A DNA stretch of 64,000 nucleotides from [Phialemoniopsis] sp. UDSM-2020 (taxonomy: Eukaryota; Ascomycota; Sordariomycetes; Thyridiales; Thyridiaceae). Within the stretch, counting starts at the first letter, position 1; the number at the start of each line of letters is the position of its first letter. Positions 1 through 9,159 of this stretch are shown here, one piece after another. The stretch is from the NCBI GenBank assembly GCA_018873225.1, contig JAEILZ010000009.1:1603501-1667500 (forward strand), written 5' to 3'. The notes under the pieces are model-generated. The model worked only from the letters and a program-made list of their open reading frames with translations. It made no database searches and was not told the DNA's origin. Made by a program: the position numbers and the translations under genes.

Positions 1-1183
1 TGATCTTCCGAAAGGCATCCTTTGCCTTCTCCCGTTCTTCTTCCCTCTCAACCCTGCCATCGCGCTCCTCCCTCGCCGACCTCGGCGCAGGTGCCATGAC
101 GAGATCGCTCAGATACAAAGCCACCATTCCTCGAAGCCGTAACATCTCGTGACTCGTCAAGTACGGCGGGTTCTCCATGAGCCCGTCCATCCTCTTTGCA
201 ATGTCCTTGACTACCACCATGATCTCTGCCCGGATGTCGTCCTTGCCTTCCCACAGCTTGGCCTCCCACGGCCCCATCTTGGGGATTCTGCTGTTGCCAC
301 CACTATTCTCCTCGTCAGAATAATCCATGGCATCGGCACCACCGGTCGCCACACTCGCGTCGCTCCCATGCCACTCCTCAGCCTCGGCCTCGAGCCGCTG
401 CAGCGCAAGGCCGTGCTCGGCCCACGCGTTGTACAGCTCCGTGCCCAGCAGCGCCGGCCAGAAATCCAGCGCGCTCGTCGCCCGCGGGAACATCCTGTTG
501 TACGGGTGGTGCACGATGAGGTCCTGGTAGTACGCCCGCACGCGCGGCATGTTGGCCGCCGAGCCCCACCTTTGCTTCTGCCGCTGCTGGTCCTCCTCGC
601 CTTCGCCGTCGCGCATGAGGATCTCGGCGCCGATGGCCCACAGGTGGTCCTGCCGCAGGTCGACGGGCTTGCCGTAGATCTCGGAGCGCGCGAGCAGGCC
701 GAAGGCGCGCCTGGCGCGCGCCATGTCGCCGGCGTCAAGGCTGCGGTGCAGGATGACGGTCAGGACGCCGAGGTGCCGCTCGTGCGCGCGCAGGGCCCGC
801 TTGACGCCGCGCTCGCGCTTCTCGGCGCGGCGGCGCGCGGCGGCGATCGGGTCGTTGTCGTCCTGCTGCTGCTCGTCGGCGCTCTCGTCTTGCTCGCTGG
901 CGATGTCGAGCTCGATGGGCACCTCGCCGGCATCGTCGTCCTGGTCGAAGAGCGCTGCGGGTAGTGGGCGGTGCGGAAAGCCTGGGGCGATGTCGGAGGG
1001 CAGGACGTCCTGGTCTGAGAGGCCCGCAGCCTGGAGTTGTTTGAGGGTGCCGGGCGAGTGGCTCCTTGGGTTGATGGTGCCGCGGAGGTGAGACGGGATG
1101 CTCAGCTGCGATGAGCTCAAGGAGCTTGTTGGCGCCCGCTTGCGTTTGAGATTTGCGGCTGTTGGGGCCTGGATGCTCGCCAT
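1..1183 (-). CDS. RRN11: RNA polymerase I initiation factor Rrn11-like (3' end outside window)
   Basis: An uninterrupted minus-strand frame runs from the ATG at 1183 to the window edge without a stop, so about 394 residues are seen and the C-terminus is missing. The N-terminus (MASIQAPT) is followed by a basic Ser-rich stretch, an acidic Gln-rich linker, and then a helical region containing HLGVLTVILHRSLDAGDMAR and DHLWAIGAEILMRDG, then YYQDLIVHHPYNRMFP. These resemble the conserved core of fungal Rrn11, a subunit of the core factor that recruits RNA polymerase I to the rDNA promoter in the nucleolus. The visible end is charged (EREEERERAKDAF), as expected for a coiled helix. No introns are needed. 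The family call rests on remembered motif similarity; another TPR-like nuclear protein is the alternative. Confidence 0.7.
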   Translation of the reverse strand, partial: MASIQAPTAANLKRKRAPTSSLSSSQLSIPSHLRGTINPRSHSPGTLKQLQAAGLSDQDVLPSDIAPGFPHRPLPAALFDQDDDAGEVPIELDIASEQDESADEQQQDDNDPIAAARRRAEKRERGVKRALRAHERHLGVLTVILHRSLDAGDMARARRAFGLLARSEIYGKPVDLRQDHLWAIGAEILMRDGEGEEDQQRQKQRWGSAANMPRVRAYYQDLIVHHPYNRMFPRATSALDFWPALLGTELYNAWAEHGLALQRLEAEAEEWHGSDASVATGGADAMDYSDEENSGGNSRIPKMGPWEAKLWEGKDDIRAEIMVVVKDIAKRMDGLMENPPYLTSHEMLRLRGMVALYLSDLVMAPAPRSAREERDGRVEREEEREKAKDAFRKI

Positions 1184-1871
1184 CCTGAGTTTTAGATCTT
1201 AGACCTATGTCAAGATTCCTTTTCTTGCTTTTCACTGCTGGGAAAAGGGAAAGATGACTTTTGTTGATGCGAGTTGATGTTTTCAATCTTGCTCCTGGTT
1301 CACCCCAGATCCTTACAAGGCTGCAAGACTCTCAAGGATTGTGTCCGAGCAAACAAAAGACACATCCTCAACATACGATCTGGGACTGATCAGATCATCC
1401 AGTCAAACTCAAAAATGTACACAAGCCGTTTTTCTGATTATTGTAGAATGATTGCCTGTTCAGTCGAAGCTCCAAACGATATTATTGGTGGGGACCTAAT
1501 TGAGCAATGAGAAGCTCCGGAATTTGGATTAGTGAAGAGATTCGGCAAAATTGACGATGTCGTCGGGCGGTGAAAACTCACCCCACTGAGTAGCCGGACA
1601 ATCAACGAGACCGTCGTCAGCGCGACCGTTGTGATCCTCGAAGAGTTGTAACATTGCATCTATATGTGCAGTGATGTTTCAACAATCAAATAGCGACCTA
1701 CGTAGTCCGTTAAGTAGGGCAATATGGGTGCTACAATCGGTAATCAAGTGTCATCAAGATGAAGAGTCTAGTTCGATTATACACATGCTCTTCTACTGTA
1801 CAATGCTCTCACAGACATATCTCTGCGTTCTTCCGTCTCTATAGGCATCAAATTTTGTTTGACCTGACCCT
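1184..1871. other. Intergenic: RRN11 upstream region and NDUFA5 3' flank
   Basis: No ORF with protein-like composition is seen on either strand. The right part should hold the 3' untranslated region of the complex I gene and the left part the RRN11 promoter. No repeat or RNA gene was recognised. Confidence 0.5.
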
Positions 1872-2725
1872 CTACTTCCTCTCGAAGTACTTCCACTGGC
1901 CCTCCGCCGGCTTGTCTTCTAAGCTTTCCCAGCTGAAGGAACAAATTAGCTCGAAGTTCACACAGCAAGGGTTGAACATCGTAACACTTACACCTTGGCT
2001 TGCTGTAGCTTGTCGATCAGACCAATCTCTCCCTCCGCAACCTGAATGACTTCCTCAATCAGACCGGCACCAATCTTGTTCTCAATCTCGGAAATCCTGC
2101 GCCCAAAAGTTAGTTCAATGTTCCAATGAACTCTCTCTCTCTCTCTCTTAGGCCTCGGCACGTACTGGTCAGCCGTCAATTGCGGCTCGTCCTCCCATGT
2201 GATCTGCTTGACCTCCTCGAGAGGTTTGCGGGTTGCCAGCAGAACCTGGTCCTTGCGCTCCTCCTCTGTCCTCGCGCCCTCCAGCTCTGGGCCCTCGTCA
2301 AGCTCGCCGTCCCACTCCTGGTATCGCTGGTCCTTCTCCGGGGGAATGTGTCGCACGAGGAACTCCTTGCCGCCGATGGTGATGCGGTGGGCTTCGGCAC
2401 CGTCGACGCGGCCCGAGGCAGAGACGTTAAACTGGCCCGGGTTCTCGGCGATGAGCTTGCGGGCGCGCTCGGCCCACTCGTCGTATCCGGCGGGCGTGGA
2501 GGCCTCGACGATGGCGAGCCGGTGCTTGGTCAGGGCCTCGACGGATTGGCGGTAGACGGAGTGCTCGGGGAAGGCCTTGAGCTTCTCGAGGGTGTGGTTG
2601 TAGAGGTACAGGAGGGCGGACCGGGGGGAGCTGTGGGTGTACACCCCAGCCAGGCCGGTCTGGGTGCCGGGCTCCAGGTACCGCGCCGGCTTGACGCTTG
2701 CGAGCAGTCGGAGTGTCCGGCGCAT
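1872..2725 (-). CDS. nuo29.9: NADH:ubiquinone oxidoreductase 29.9 kDa subunit (NDUFA5/B13 family)
   Basis: Accessory subunit of mitochondrial complex I, in the peripheral arm facing the matrix. Three exons: 2725-2166, 2096-1992 and 1932-1872, with introns 2165-2097 (donor GTACGT, branch ACTAAC, CAG) and 1991-1933 (GTAAGT, CAG). The join restores TADQ-ISEIENKIGAGLIEEV and then AKV-WESLEDKPAEGQW-KYFERK, the standard C-terminal end of this fungal subunit. The ATG at 2725 gives MRRTLRLLASVKPARYLEPG, an Arg-rich mitochondrial presequence; the conserved motif GVYTHSSPRSALLYLYNHTL follows. The frame stays open upstream, but those residues look unlike protein. Product is about 244 aa. Intron 1 is 69 nt, in phase and stop-free, so it can be read through. 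Confidence 0.93.
2131..2148. repeat. (CT)9 microsatellite inside intron 1 of the NDUFA5 gene
   Basis: Nine perfect CT units; on the coding (minus) strand this is (AG)9, starting about 17 nt after the 5' splice site of a 69-nt intron. Length variation here would change intron size and the phase of intron read-through. Confidence 0.9.
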
Positions 2726-2833
2726 GATTGCGAGATCAATGGCTGCAATTGATGGCGTTGAGGGTGATGCTCGTCGGGACGGGGAATTTTGATGCGACCG
2801 CTTGGCCAGCGGATCATGGCAAAGGTCGGCAAG

Positions 2834-2911
2834 CCAATAGGCATCACGTGACGCGCACCGCACGGACCACTAATGCTGGCCTCTACCAATCCACCAAGGG
2901 GCATTGCCAAT
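2834..2911 (-). promoter_or_regulatory. Candidate NDUFA5 promoter: three CCAAT boxes and a TCACGTGA E-box
   Basis: CCAAT occurs at 2834-2838, 2886-2890 and 2907-2911 (plus strand, thus reversed relative to the gene), and a palindromic TCACGTGA at 2844-2851, about 110-190 bp upstream of the ATG. CCAAT boxes are bound by the HAP/CBC complex, a known regulator of fungal respiratory genes; CACGTG is a bHLH site. Occupancy is inferred, not shown. Confidence 0.45.
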
Positions 2912-3167
2912 TCGCATCAAAATCACAATACATCTCATCGCATACAAGAGGCAGATTATGCTCTTAATGATGATCATGTTCAAACATGAACATTATATGA
3001 TATCCACACAGGTATGCAATAAATATTCTTGAATTACACTCCTTGTCGTGTGTATGTAGGTCCGACATTCCCAACCTTTGTTCACCTTAACTACGCAAGG
3101 AAAAATACGCCGTGAGACCCGTATGCAAACAGAGGAAATGAAATCTAGAACAACTCCGACGCTGTAC

Positions 3168-4040
3168 TCAATGCTTCTCATCGCGCTTCTCGTCATCATC
3201 TGCAGCACTGACCGTGCAGCTGGTTGCGCTCGGAGTGTACACAACACCACCACTAATGGACGATCCACGAGACGCAGATTGTGTCGCCTCATAAGCCGGG
3301 AGCAGGTCCTCATCATTGAGCACGTACTCTACAAAAGCAGAGCTAGTGGCAGGCTTAGGCCTCTCGGACTGCCTGCTCTTGGACTCCTGCTCCGCAACCA
3401 TGTCGTCCACAACGCTGACCGCAGCCCTAAACTGCGCAATCTCATCGGCCATGCAGTTGCTCTGCTGTCGGTCGTCGTGCAAGAACGCAACCTTCTCTTC
3501 GTCCAACTGCGGACCAGAAGAGCGTCGCTTCCAGAACGCGAGACGGGAGACTAGGCACTTGAACCGAGAAACTCGCTCCTTTCTTGCGGATCGGCGAGCA
3601 AGGCGCCGTGCCACTCGACTTAGAGCTTTCTTGAGGCGCTGTTCTCTCCGAGCTTGTCTACGGAGGGCAAGGCGCTCCCGGAAAGCCTTGAGTCGAGAAG
3701 CGCAGCAACCACTCCGAAGTACAATGACGTGCATGATCAGGACCGAAAGGCCGATGAAGATTAGGAGGATGGGCAGTGAAGGTCGGATGGTGCCAAAGAT
3801 CTTCTCCTGTTCCGTGTGAGCCCATGTTTACTACTATGATCTGTAATCACATACCATATTGAAAGAACATGGCTGCCGGGAGCCCTGTTGAGCAGTCGTG
3901 CCCGAGTCACCAGGTACCACCACCGCCTGGCTGTTTGTGTCCGTGCCGGACATGATAGAGTGATCCGCGCGGGGCAAATGAATGGTAAGGGAGTTCCCCA
4001 ATGTGAAAGCGGATAAGAGCAGGATTCCCGTTGAGCGCAT
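3168..4040 (-). CDS. Secreted/type I single-pass membrane protein with Arg-rich cytoplasmic segment
   Basis: Two exons (4040-3855 and 3806-3168) joined across a 48-nt intron (GTATGT...CAG) give 274 aa. The N-terminus MRSTGILLLSAFTLGNSLTI looks like a signal peptide. A short polar lumenal part follows (about residues 20-62), then a transmembrane helix encoded just after the splice (PSLPILLIFIGLSVLIMHVIVL, about 70-91). Next comes a remarkable basic stretch with about 20 Arg and Lys in 50 residues, then an acidic region with DEIAQFRAAVSVVDDMV and a Ser/Tyr-rich tail. The splice preserves phase and places signal, membrane helix and basic collar in a coherent topology, which supports the model. 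No family function is recognised. Confidence 0.72.
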
Positions 4041-4605
4041 ACTGCCGTCGGTGTTCTTTTGGACAATCGCTTGCGGAACGATGCTTGATCGAATTCAGGT
4101 GTGTCCGTTTTGAACGCACTCGTGCTCTTTGCTCGACAAACCTTCAGGTACCGAGATAAAGAAGCATATGGTATGAAAACCAAAAGAAGCTGGATACGAG
4201 ATCGAGAAAGGCGAAGCTCAATCCGACCACATGCTCGAGTTATATGGTTGCGCAATCTACATCCTTCTGACGCTGAGGTTGGGCGCGGGCTGAGCAGGTC
4301 GGCCAATCATCTTGCATGAGCTGACGAGTCCTATCCCACCCCACATAATCCCCGAGACCTCTCGGTGTTTTCATCGCGGTCACGGCGTCAGCACATGCAC
4401 CGCTAACAAATCGACGACTGATTTCATAATCCGTTCCCTGTCTCGATGCGACGCATCATAATGATGCGAGGCGTTTTTGTAGGCGGCACAAATACAGGGT
4501 CAGGCTTGGCATTCACTGGTTGTTTTTTGCGCTTCTTATTTATGCTGTTTTCGCTAGAAATGCATTCGCTACTGGCATGCCGAATTCTGCTGTGCAGACT
4601 TACCT
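4041..4605. other. Intergenic: upstream of the membrane-protein gene
   Basis: Promoter region of the minus-strand membrane-protein gene and 3' flank of the TatD-like gene. The short frames here lack coding character. Nothing else recognised. Confidence 0.5.
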
Positions 4606-5901
4606 TCACCCAAAGATGAAAGCCTCGTAGTTCTCCCGTATCCTCCGAACGCCATCCTCAAGAGTCCAGCCTTTGATATCACACACTTTCCGGTACATGT
4701 CCTCCAATGCCACGTCCATCTGGTTCCCAGCCACATGCAAGTCGCTCTCGACCAGTAGTCGGTCAGGCGGGCATGCGTTGATTACCTCGGGGGTCTTGTC
4801 CTGGGTCGCTGGTGTGGAAAAGTTCACTGCAAGCGAAAATGAGAAGAATATCTTGGCTGGTATCTTGGGGTCAGTGTATTGCCTCAGCACTTCGACAGGC
4901 CCGCTGAAGGAGTGCAGGCATATCCTCGGAGGGTAGGGTTTGGGATCTAGAGGCCGACAGGCCGCAGCATCCTTGAGGTCGTCCGAAAGTCTCTCATCAT
5001 CCTCATCCTCGGAAGATGAGAAATCCTCGGCCCCTGGAGCCACCATCCTCTTCTGCCGCTTGGACATGACCTCCTTCTCATGGCCCTTCCAACAGGCTGA
5101 CAGGGTGTCGAACAGGATGCCGTGAGCTTGCACGCCGTGAACACTAACTGCACGGCCCATTTCTCCAGCAAGACCTAGTTGGGCCTTGAGTATGCTCGCC
5201 TGGTGAGCCATTTTGACTCGGTATGGCGACAGAAGACGACCTTCTCTCCCGCCTGGCGTGAGCTCCTCGTCCCGCTCAAGCGGTGTCCCATCCTCGTGCC
5301 AAGGTTGCGGCAGGCGGAAAGCCTTGTCCACCCCTATCTCTCCGACCAAAGCAAGCGGGTGGTTGCGGAGATACTGTCTCGTCTGGTCGAGAAAGCCGGA
5401 CAGCGACAGGAGGTCCGGCATTTTGGCCGCGAACTCGAGTTCCTTGGGTGCTGGGCTCAGCACGGCGGCTAGGTGGCGAGCCTTTTCTGACAGCAAGCCA
5501 TCTTCATGCGCACGTTTCGAATCGTAGGTGCGGTCTTTGCTGGGAAGAGTATCATCGTAGAGCTGATAGGAGAACCATGGATGCCACCCAAATGCAGGGA
5601 CTATTTTTCTCTTCTCCGAGTCTTGATCCTGGGTTTCAGTGCTCAGGTCGGACCGGCTTCGCACATCTTGCTCGCTTGCCACCGAATCCACAAGCTGCTG
5701 GTCCTGGGCCCGGGTGGCCATGATGGTGAGCACTTTTGATCTCATGCCTGTGATCTTGGCGACGGATGGCATGGTATCTGTTGGGTGGCAGTGGGCATCG
5801 TAGACACCCAAGTGCCAGGGGAAATCATCGCGTGGCTTGGCGTTGTCATTCTCTTGACCTCTTGAACCATCCTGACTACTCTCAATATGTTGTTGGCACA
5901 T
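4606..5901 (-). CDS. TatD-family metal-dependent hydrolase (Cut9-interacting Scn1 type)
   Basis: Single-exon gene of about 431 aa beginning MCQQHIESSQDG; the TTG three codons upstream is not used. TatD-type metallohydrolase motifs appear in order: YDAHCHPTDTM (HxH metal ligands, near residue 35), GWHPWF, GEIGVDKAFR (Glu ligand), VSVHGVQAHG, ICLHSFSGPVEVL and the terminal LLVESDLH (Asp ligand), ending NYEAFIFG. The family cleaves phosphodiester bonds and includes DNA-repair and apoptosis nucleases; the fission-yeast relative Scn1 was found as a Cut9 (anaphase-promoting complex) partner. An acidic Ser/Asp-rich insertion (SSSEDEDDERLSDD) lies between the last two histidine motifs. Substrate is not deducible. 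Confidence 0.87.
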   Translation of the reverse strand: MCQQHIESSQDGSRGQENDNAKPRDDFPWHLGVYDAHCHPTDTMPSVAKITGMRSKVLTIMATRAQDQQLVDSVASEQDVRSRSDLSTETQDQDSEKRKIVPAFGWHPWFSYQLYDDTLPSKDRTYDSKRAHEDGLLSEKARHLAAVLSPAPKELEFAAKMPDLLSLSGFLDQTRQYLRNHPLALVGEIGVDKAFRLPQPWHEDGTPLERDEELTPGGREGRLLSPYRVKMAHQASILKAQLGLAGEMGRAVSVHGVQAHGILFDTLSACWKGHEKEVMSKRQKRMVAPGAEDFSSSEDEDDERLSDDLKDAAACRPLDPKPYPPRICLHSFSGPVEVLRQYTDPKIPAKIFFSFSLAVNFSTPATQDKTPEVINACPPDRLLVESDLHVAGNQMDVALEDMYRKVCDIKGWTLEDGVRRIRENYEAFIFG

Positions 5902-6910
5902 GATGTCCAAGTGCGAGTAGAGCTAGAGTTGAGTAATGGTTCAGAGTGTTTGAAGGGCTTCGACCTGAAATTCGACACTAGAGCTGTCAAGTACCGACTC
6001 AAGCAGACCCATACGCTGCGTTACATACAGCCCTGGAGGTTCAAGGGTGCTGTTACGGGGGGAGAAGCTACACTACTTCGTAGATAGCGCTGTCATTACG
6101 TCATGGGACCCCTGCCCGTGTAAGCTGGAGGTCACTTTAGTTACCCCAGCTTCCCAACTCACCAATCACTGTTAGTCATTCGTGGCTGGTTTATGGATGC
6201 TATTCTCGAGTTTCCTCGCAAAACGTATCGTAACTTTTCATTTCACACATTCAGCACTTGAAAGATTAGCCAGGACTTTTAATATTTCCACATTTCTATG
6301 TCGGGGGGTTCTGGATCTCCTAGAACAGTCCAAGTCACAAGGTGTGGAGGTTCCCCACGCCAGGGACGCCAAAGCCTTGTTCGTCAAGGTTAGATGGGCA
6401 AGTAGCAAGCAGGTGACAGATTACTAGATCCATGGTCGAGATTTTTTGGAGAGCGTCCAACCCGAAGTTTCAAGACCGGACGGATTTGGAGCAATCTCTA
6501 CCCGAATTACTAACACCCTGAATAACAAACATGCGTCCAGGCAGGGGGGTAGCCCTTGGTGTTCAGTTATGAATTGAGGTACACCGAGAAGGCAAGCCGT
6601 CACTAGCTCCCCAAAGTCCGGGATGAGTTCCCAAAGACATGGCAAGAGGAATACTATTTATTGCGCCTCTGATGTCCTTCATATCCTTTCAAGCCTTCTC
6701 TTGCTGTGCTCCTCAAATTACCTCGTTCATCATCGGAGCAGTATTCCAATTCCTATTTATACCAAGGATTATCCCACTACCTAAGCACCTTTGAATCGTT
6801 CAGTTTGATATTCATATAGAGATTGATCAAGGACCGTCAACCTCTCTGACACTCACTTGACAAGGGACCTTCCCCCCACCGACATAGAAGAAAACCGGAA
6901 AGCGAGCGAC
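5902..6910. other. Intergenic: divergent promoter region
   Basis: Lies between the TatD-like gene (minus) and the orphan ORF (plus), so it should carry both promoters. It contains an 18-nt string at 6766-6783 that recurs inside the MITE-like element at 16185-16202. No convincing gene is seen. Confidence 0.5.
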
Positions 6911-7744
6911 ATGACGCGTCTGGTGCCGGAGAATGCTGCTGGTCCGCCGCGGGAATCAGCTCCCGTTATCCCAACCCCGGCGGTGCAGCTGAGGGGAAAC
7001 AGCAGAGAATCGATGCTTTTCCCGTGGGGCCTCGAATCACCACGCACAATAAGGACCAGAAGGCTGCCATGGTCGGAAGTAGAAATCCCGAATCCACCCT
7101 TTAGCGAAGAACGCCGGCGGATGAGGAATCAACATAGAAGGCTTGACAACAGATACGCGAGCGGTCAAGAAATTAAGATCACCTACAACTCGGACGAAGT
7201 CGAACTGATCTACACGGATGATGTGCTGATTTTCAAGGCGAAGGAAGCCCCCAGTCCAGAGGAGCCCTCTTCTTCTCCCAACGATCGTGTTCCGAGCGAA
7301 TTCTTCGCAGTCGACGTCAAGCTCATCGACACACGTCCGATGTCTCTTCCGGGACTAGAGCCGTGTGAAGTACAGAGCGAGGACCCCAAAGAGAATCCTG
7401 ATGAGATGACTGCTACTGCGGGGCGTCTCGAGGCACAGGGAGAGAGCGCGGATGTTGAGTCCCTGTCTGAGGAAGTGCCACCTCCGTCCCGCCCGAATGC
7501 TTGTGTGTTTACTAGACCAAAATCAAGAGGTGGAATACCTGTCATTGGTCTGCCCAGTTACATGTACAGCGAACGAAGAGGACTCGGTCCACCTGCCCAT
7601 ATTGTGGCCAATCCATTCATCACTCCTCGGGCCGGGCCACTCGGCAGCACTTCGACTGGTCCTTGTTGCGGAGAGAGCCATTCATGCGGTAGCGTTTGGC
7701 CGGGTTCGTCTGAACAAGAAGACTCGAGTGCCGCCTACTTGTAA
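6911..7744 (+). CDS. Orphan hypothetical protein, Pro/Ser/Glu-rich
   Basis: Open frame of 277 aa from the ATG at 6911 (MTRLVPENAAGPP); the TTG at 6857 opens the same frame but is not a plausible fungal start. Composition is protein-like but low in hydrophobics: a basic, Pro-rich N-terminal third (WSEVEIPNPPFSEERRRMR), a short ordered-looking patch (IKITYNSDEVELIYTDDVLI), an acidic disordered middle, and a C-terminal patch with GGIPVIGLPSYMYSERRG and a Cys-containing end (CCGESHSCG). No domain is recognised and no splice is needed. It could be a lineage-specific gene or a chance ORF; its length without stops favours the former. Confidence 0.45.
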   Translation: MTRLVPENAAGPPRESAPVIPTPAVQLRGNSRESMLFPWGLESPRTIRTRRLPWSEVEIPNPPFSEERRRMRNQHRRLDNRYASGQEIKITYNSDEVELIYTDDVLIFKAKEAPSPEEPSSSPNDRVPSEFFAVDVKLIDTRPMSLPGLEPCEVQSEDPKENPDEMTATAGRLEAQGESADVESLSEEVPPPSRPNACVFTRPKSRGGIPVIGLPSYMYSERRGLGPPAHIVANPFITPRAGPLGSTSTGPCCGESHSCGSVWPGSSEQEDSSAAYL

Positions 7745-8118
7745 CACGGGATCGAGGATACGATAACTGATCCGGAGAATGGAGCCTGCGCTTAACCCAG
7801 CCACAATGGCGGAATCCACGACGAATTTAGCCAGAATGATGGTTTGTCAGATTGAGAAAGGACTGGTTGATAATGCAGAAGGAATATGATGTGTTCTTGA
7901 GAGAGATGTAGGGGTTATGATTCATAGGCACTACAACATTTCCGTCCCCCAAGGTTATCCTCAGCTGCTATGCTCCGTCCATTCCATTGTGCAAGTCTCG
8001 TCTGGTATCCTGGAAAACAAAGGCAAAAGACTCCAACCGAAACGCCATCATGCAGTCATGTACACAAACAAGTCAAACTTTCCAATCATGGCCTGTTCGA
8101 CCAAGGCCGAGCTCGTCC
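7745..8118. other. Intergenic between convergent genes
   Basis: Shared 3' flank of the orphan ORF (plus) and SPC24 (minus). No additional feature seen. Confidence 0.5.
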
Positions 8119-8853
8119 TCAAAGGGTCTGCCAAAAGTAGTTTGCGTAGAAGAAGCGCGAGAACTTCTTGTCCATGTTGACGACGTGCACGTCGCCCTTG
8201 CGGTCGTTGCGTATCACGGCCTTGGACCACTCGCCGTCGCGCTCGTCGCGCTCGAGCTCGATGCCCAGGCTGCGGTAGACCTTGAGGCGCAGGAGCACCT
8301 CGTCGTCGACGGGGTCGCGCGCGCCGGGGGCCAGGGGCGCGCCGTCGTCGCCCTGCAGCTCGAGCTCCTGCAGGCGCGCGGCGAGGTCGGCGGCCTGCGA
8401 GGCGAGGCGCTCCGTCTCCATCTCGAGGTCCGAGGCGGCCTTGGCGGTGCGGAACTTCTGCGTGTCGAGGCGCGCGATCTCGGAAGCGTGGGCGGCCGAC
8501 GAGTGCGACGAGGTGATTTCGTTGTGCTGCGAACTGAGGGTGTTGAGTTGCCGGGAGAGTTCTAAGGTTTGTTAGCTTTTATTCCGCGCACTGAGCGAGG
8601 GGTTCCGTCGCGCAAACGCACTCTTTAATGAGTTCTCGGCATCGCGGAGGCGCAGATCTCGGGCTTGCTGAAGGGTTGAGAGGGACTCGCTAACGCGCGA
8701 GACGGCCTCCTTGTCTGGAAATATATTGAAGTTCTTGACGGTGTGACGAATGAGCTGTGATTTGTATCTATGTCAGTCTGATGGACTTCCCCTCTCGTGT
8801 TGTCTTGGGATGCCGCATGTGCTTACCGTCGCGGGCTCTTCCTCTAGAAGCAT
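8119..8853 (-). CDS. SPC24: Kinetochore protein Spc24 (Ndc80 complex)
   Basis: Three exons: 8853-8827 (only 27 nt, MLLEEEPAT), 8754-8622 and 8561-8119, giving 200 aa. Introns 8826-8755 (GTAAGC...CAG) and 8621-8562 (GTGCGT...TAG) restore [20 protein letters not shown] and [19 protein letters not shown]. The N-terminal two thirds form a coiled coil with Spc25. The C-terminal globular head is very conserved ([50 protein letters not shown]) and docks the Ndc80 complex onto inner-kinetochore CCAN and Mis12 components. Length matches fungal Spc24. Confidence 0.95.
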
Positions 8854-9159
8854 TTTGGCGACGTTCTGCAAGAGGAATGTTCTGTTGTCAAACTCGGATG
8901 TGCGCTTTGTTTTCGCTCGCTTTGAGCTGATGAAATCGTTTTTGATTGACTGTCGCAAAATCTCTGGATGTTGATGTCGTCCTCTTGCATGGGTGTGGAA
9001 TTTGCGCTGGGAGTCACCAAAAACATGCGCCGAGCGATTGTTGCTGGGGTGACGGCGCCTTATCAGATCGCCCATCCCACCCACAATCGCGTTGGTGGCA
9101 CGCGACTTACACAAGGAAATAAAATGGTGGCTCATTGCTTGTCTATTTCGTGGTCTTTA
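8854..9159. other. Intergenic: SPC24 promoter and 5'-nucleotidase 3' flank
   Basis: About 300 bp between two minus-strand genes. No TATA box or repeat stands out. Confidence 0.4.
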
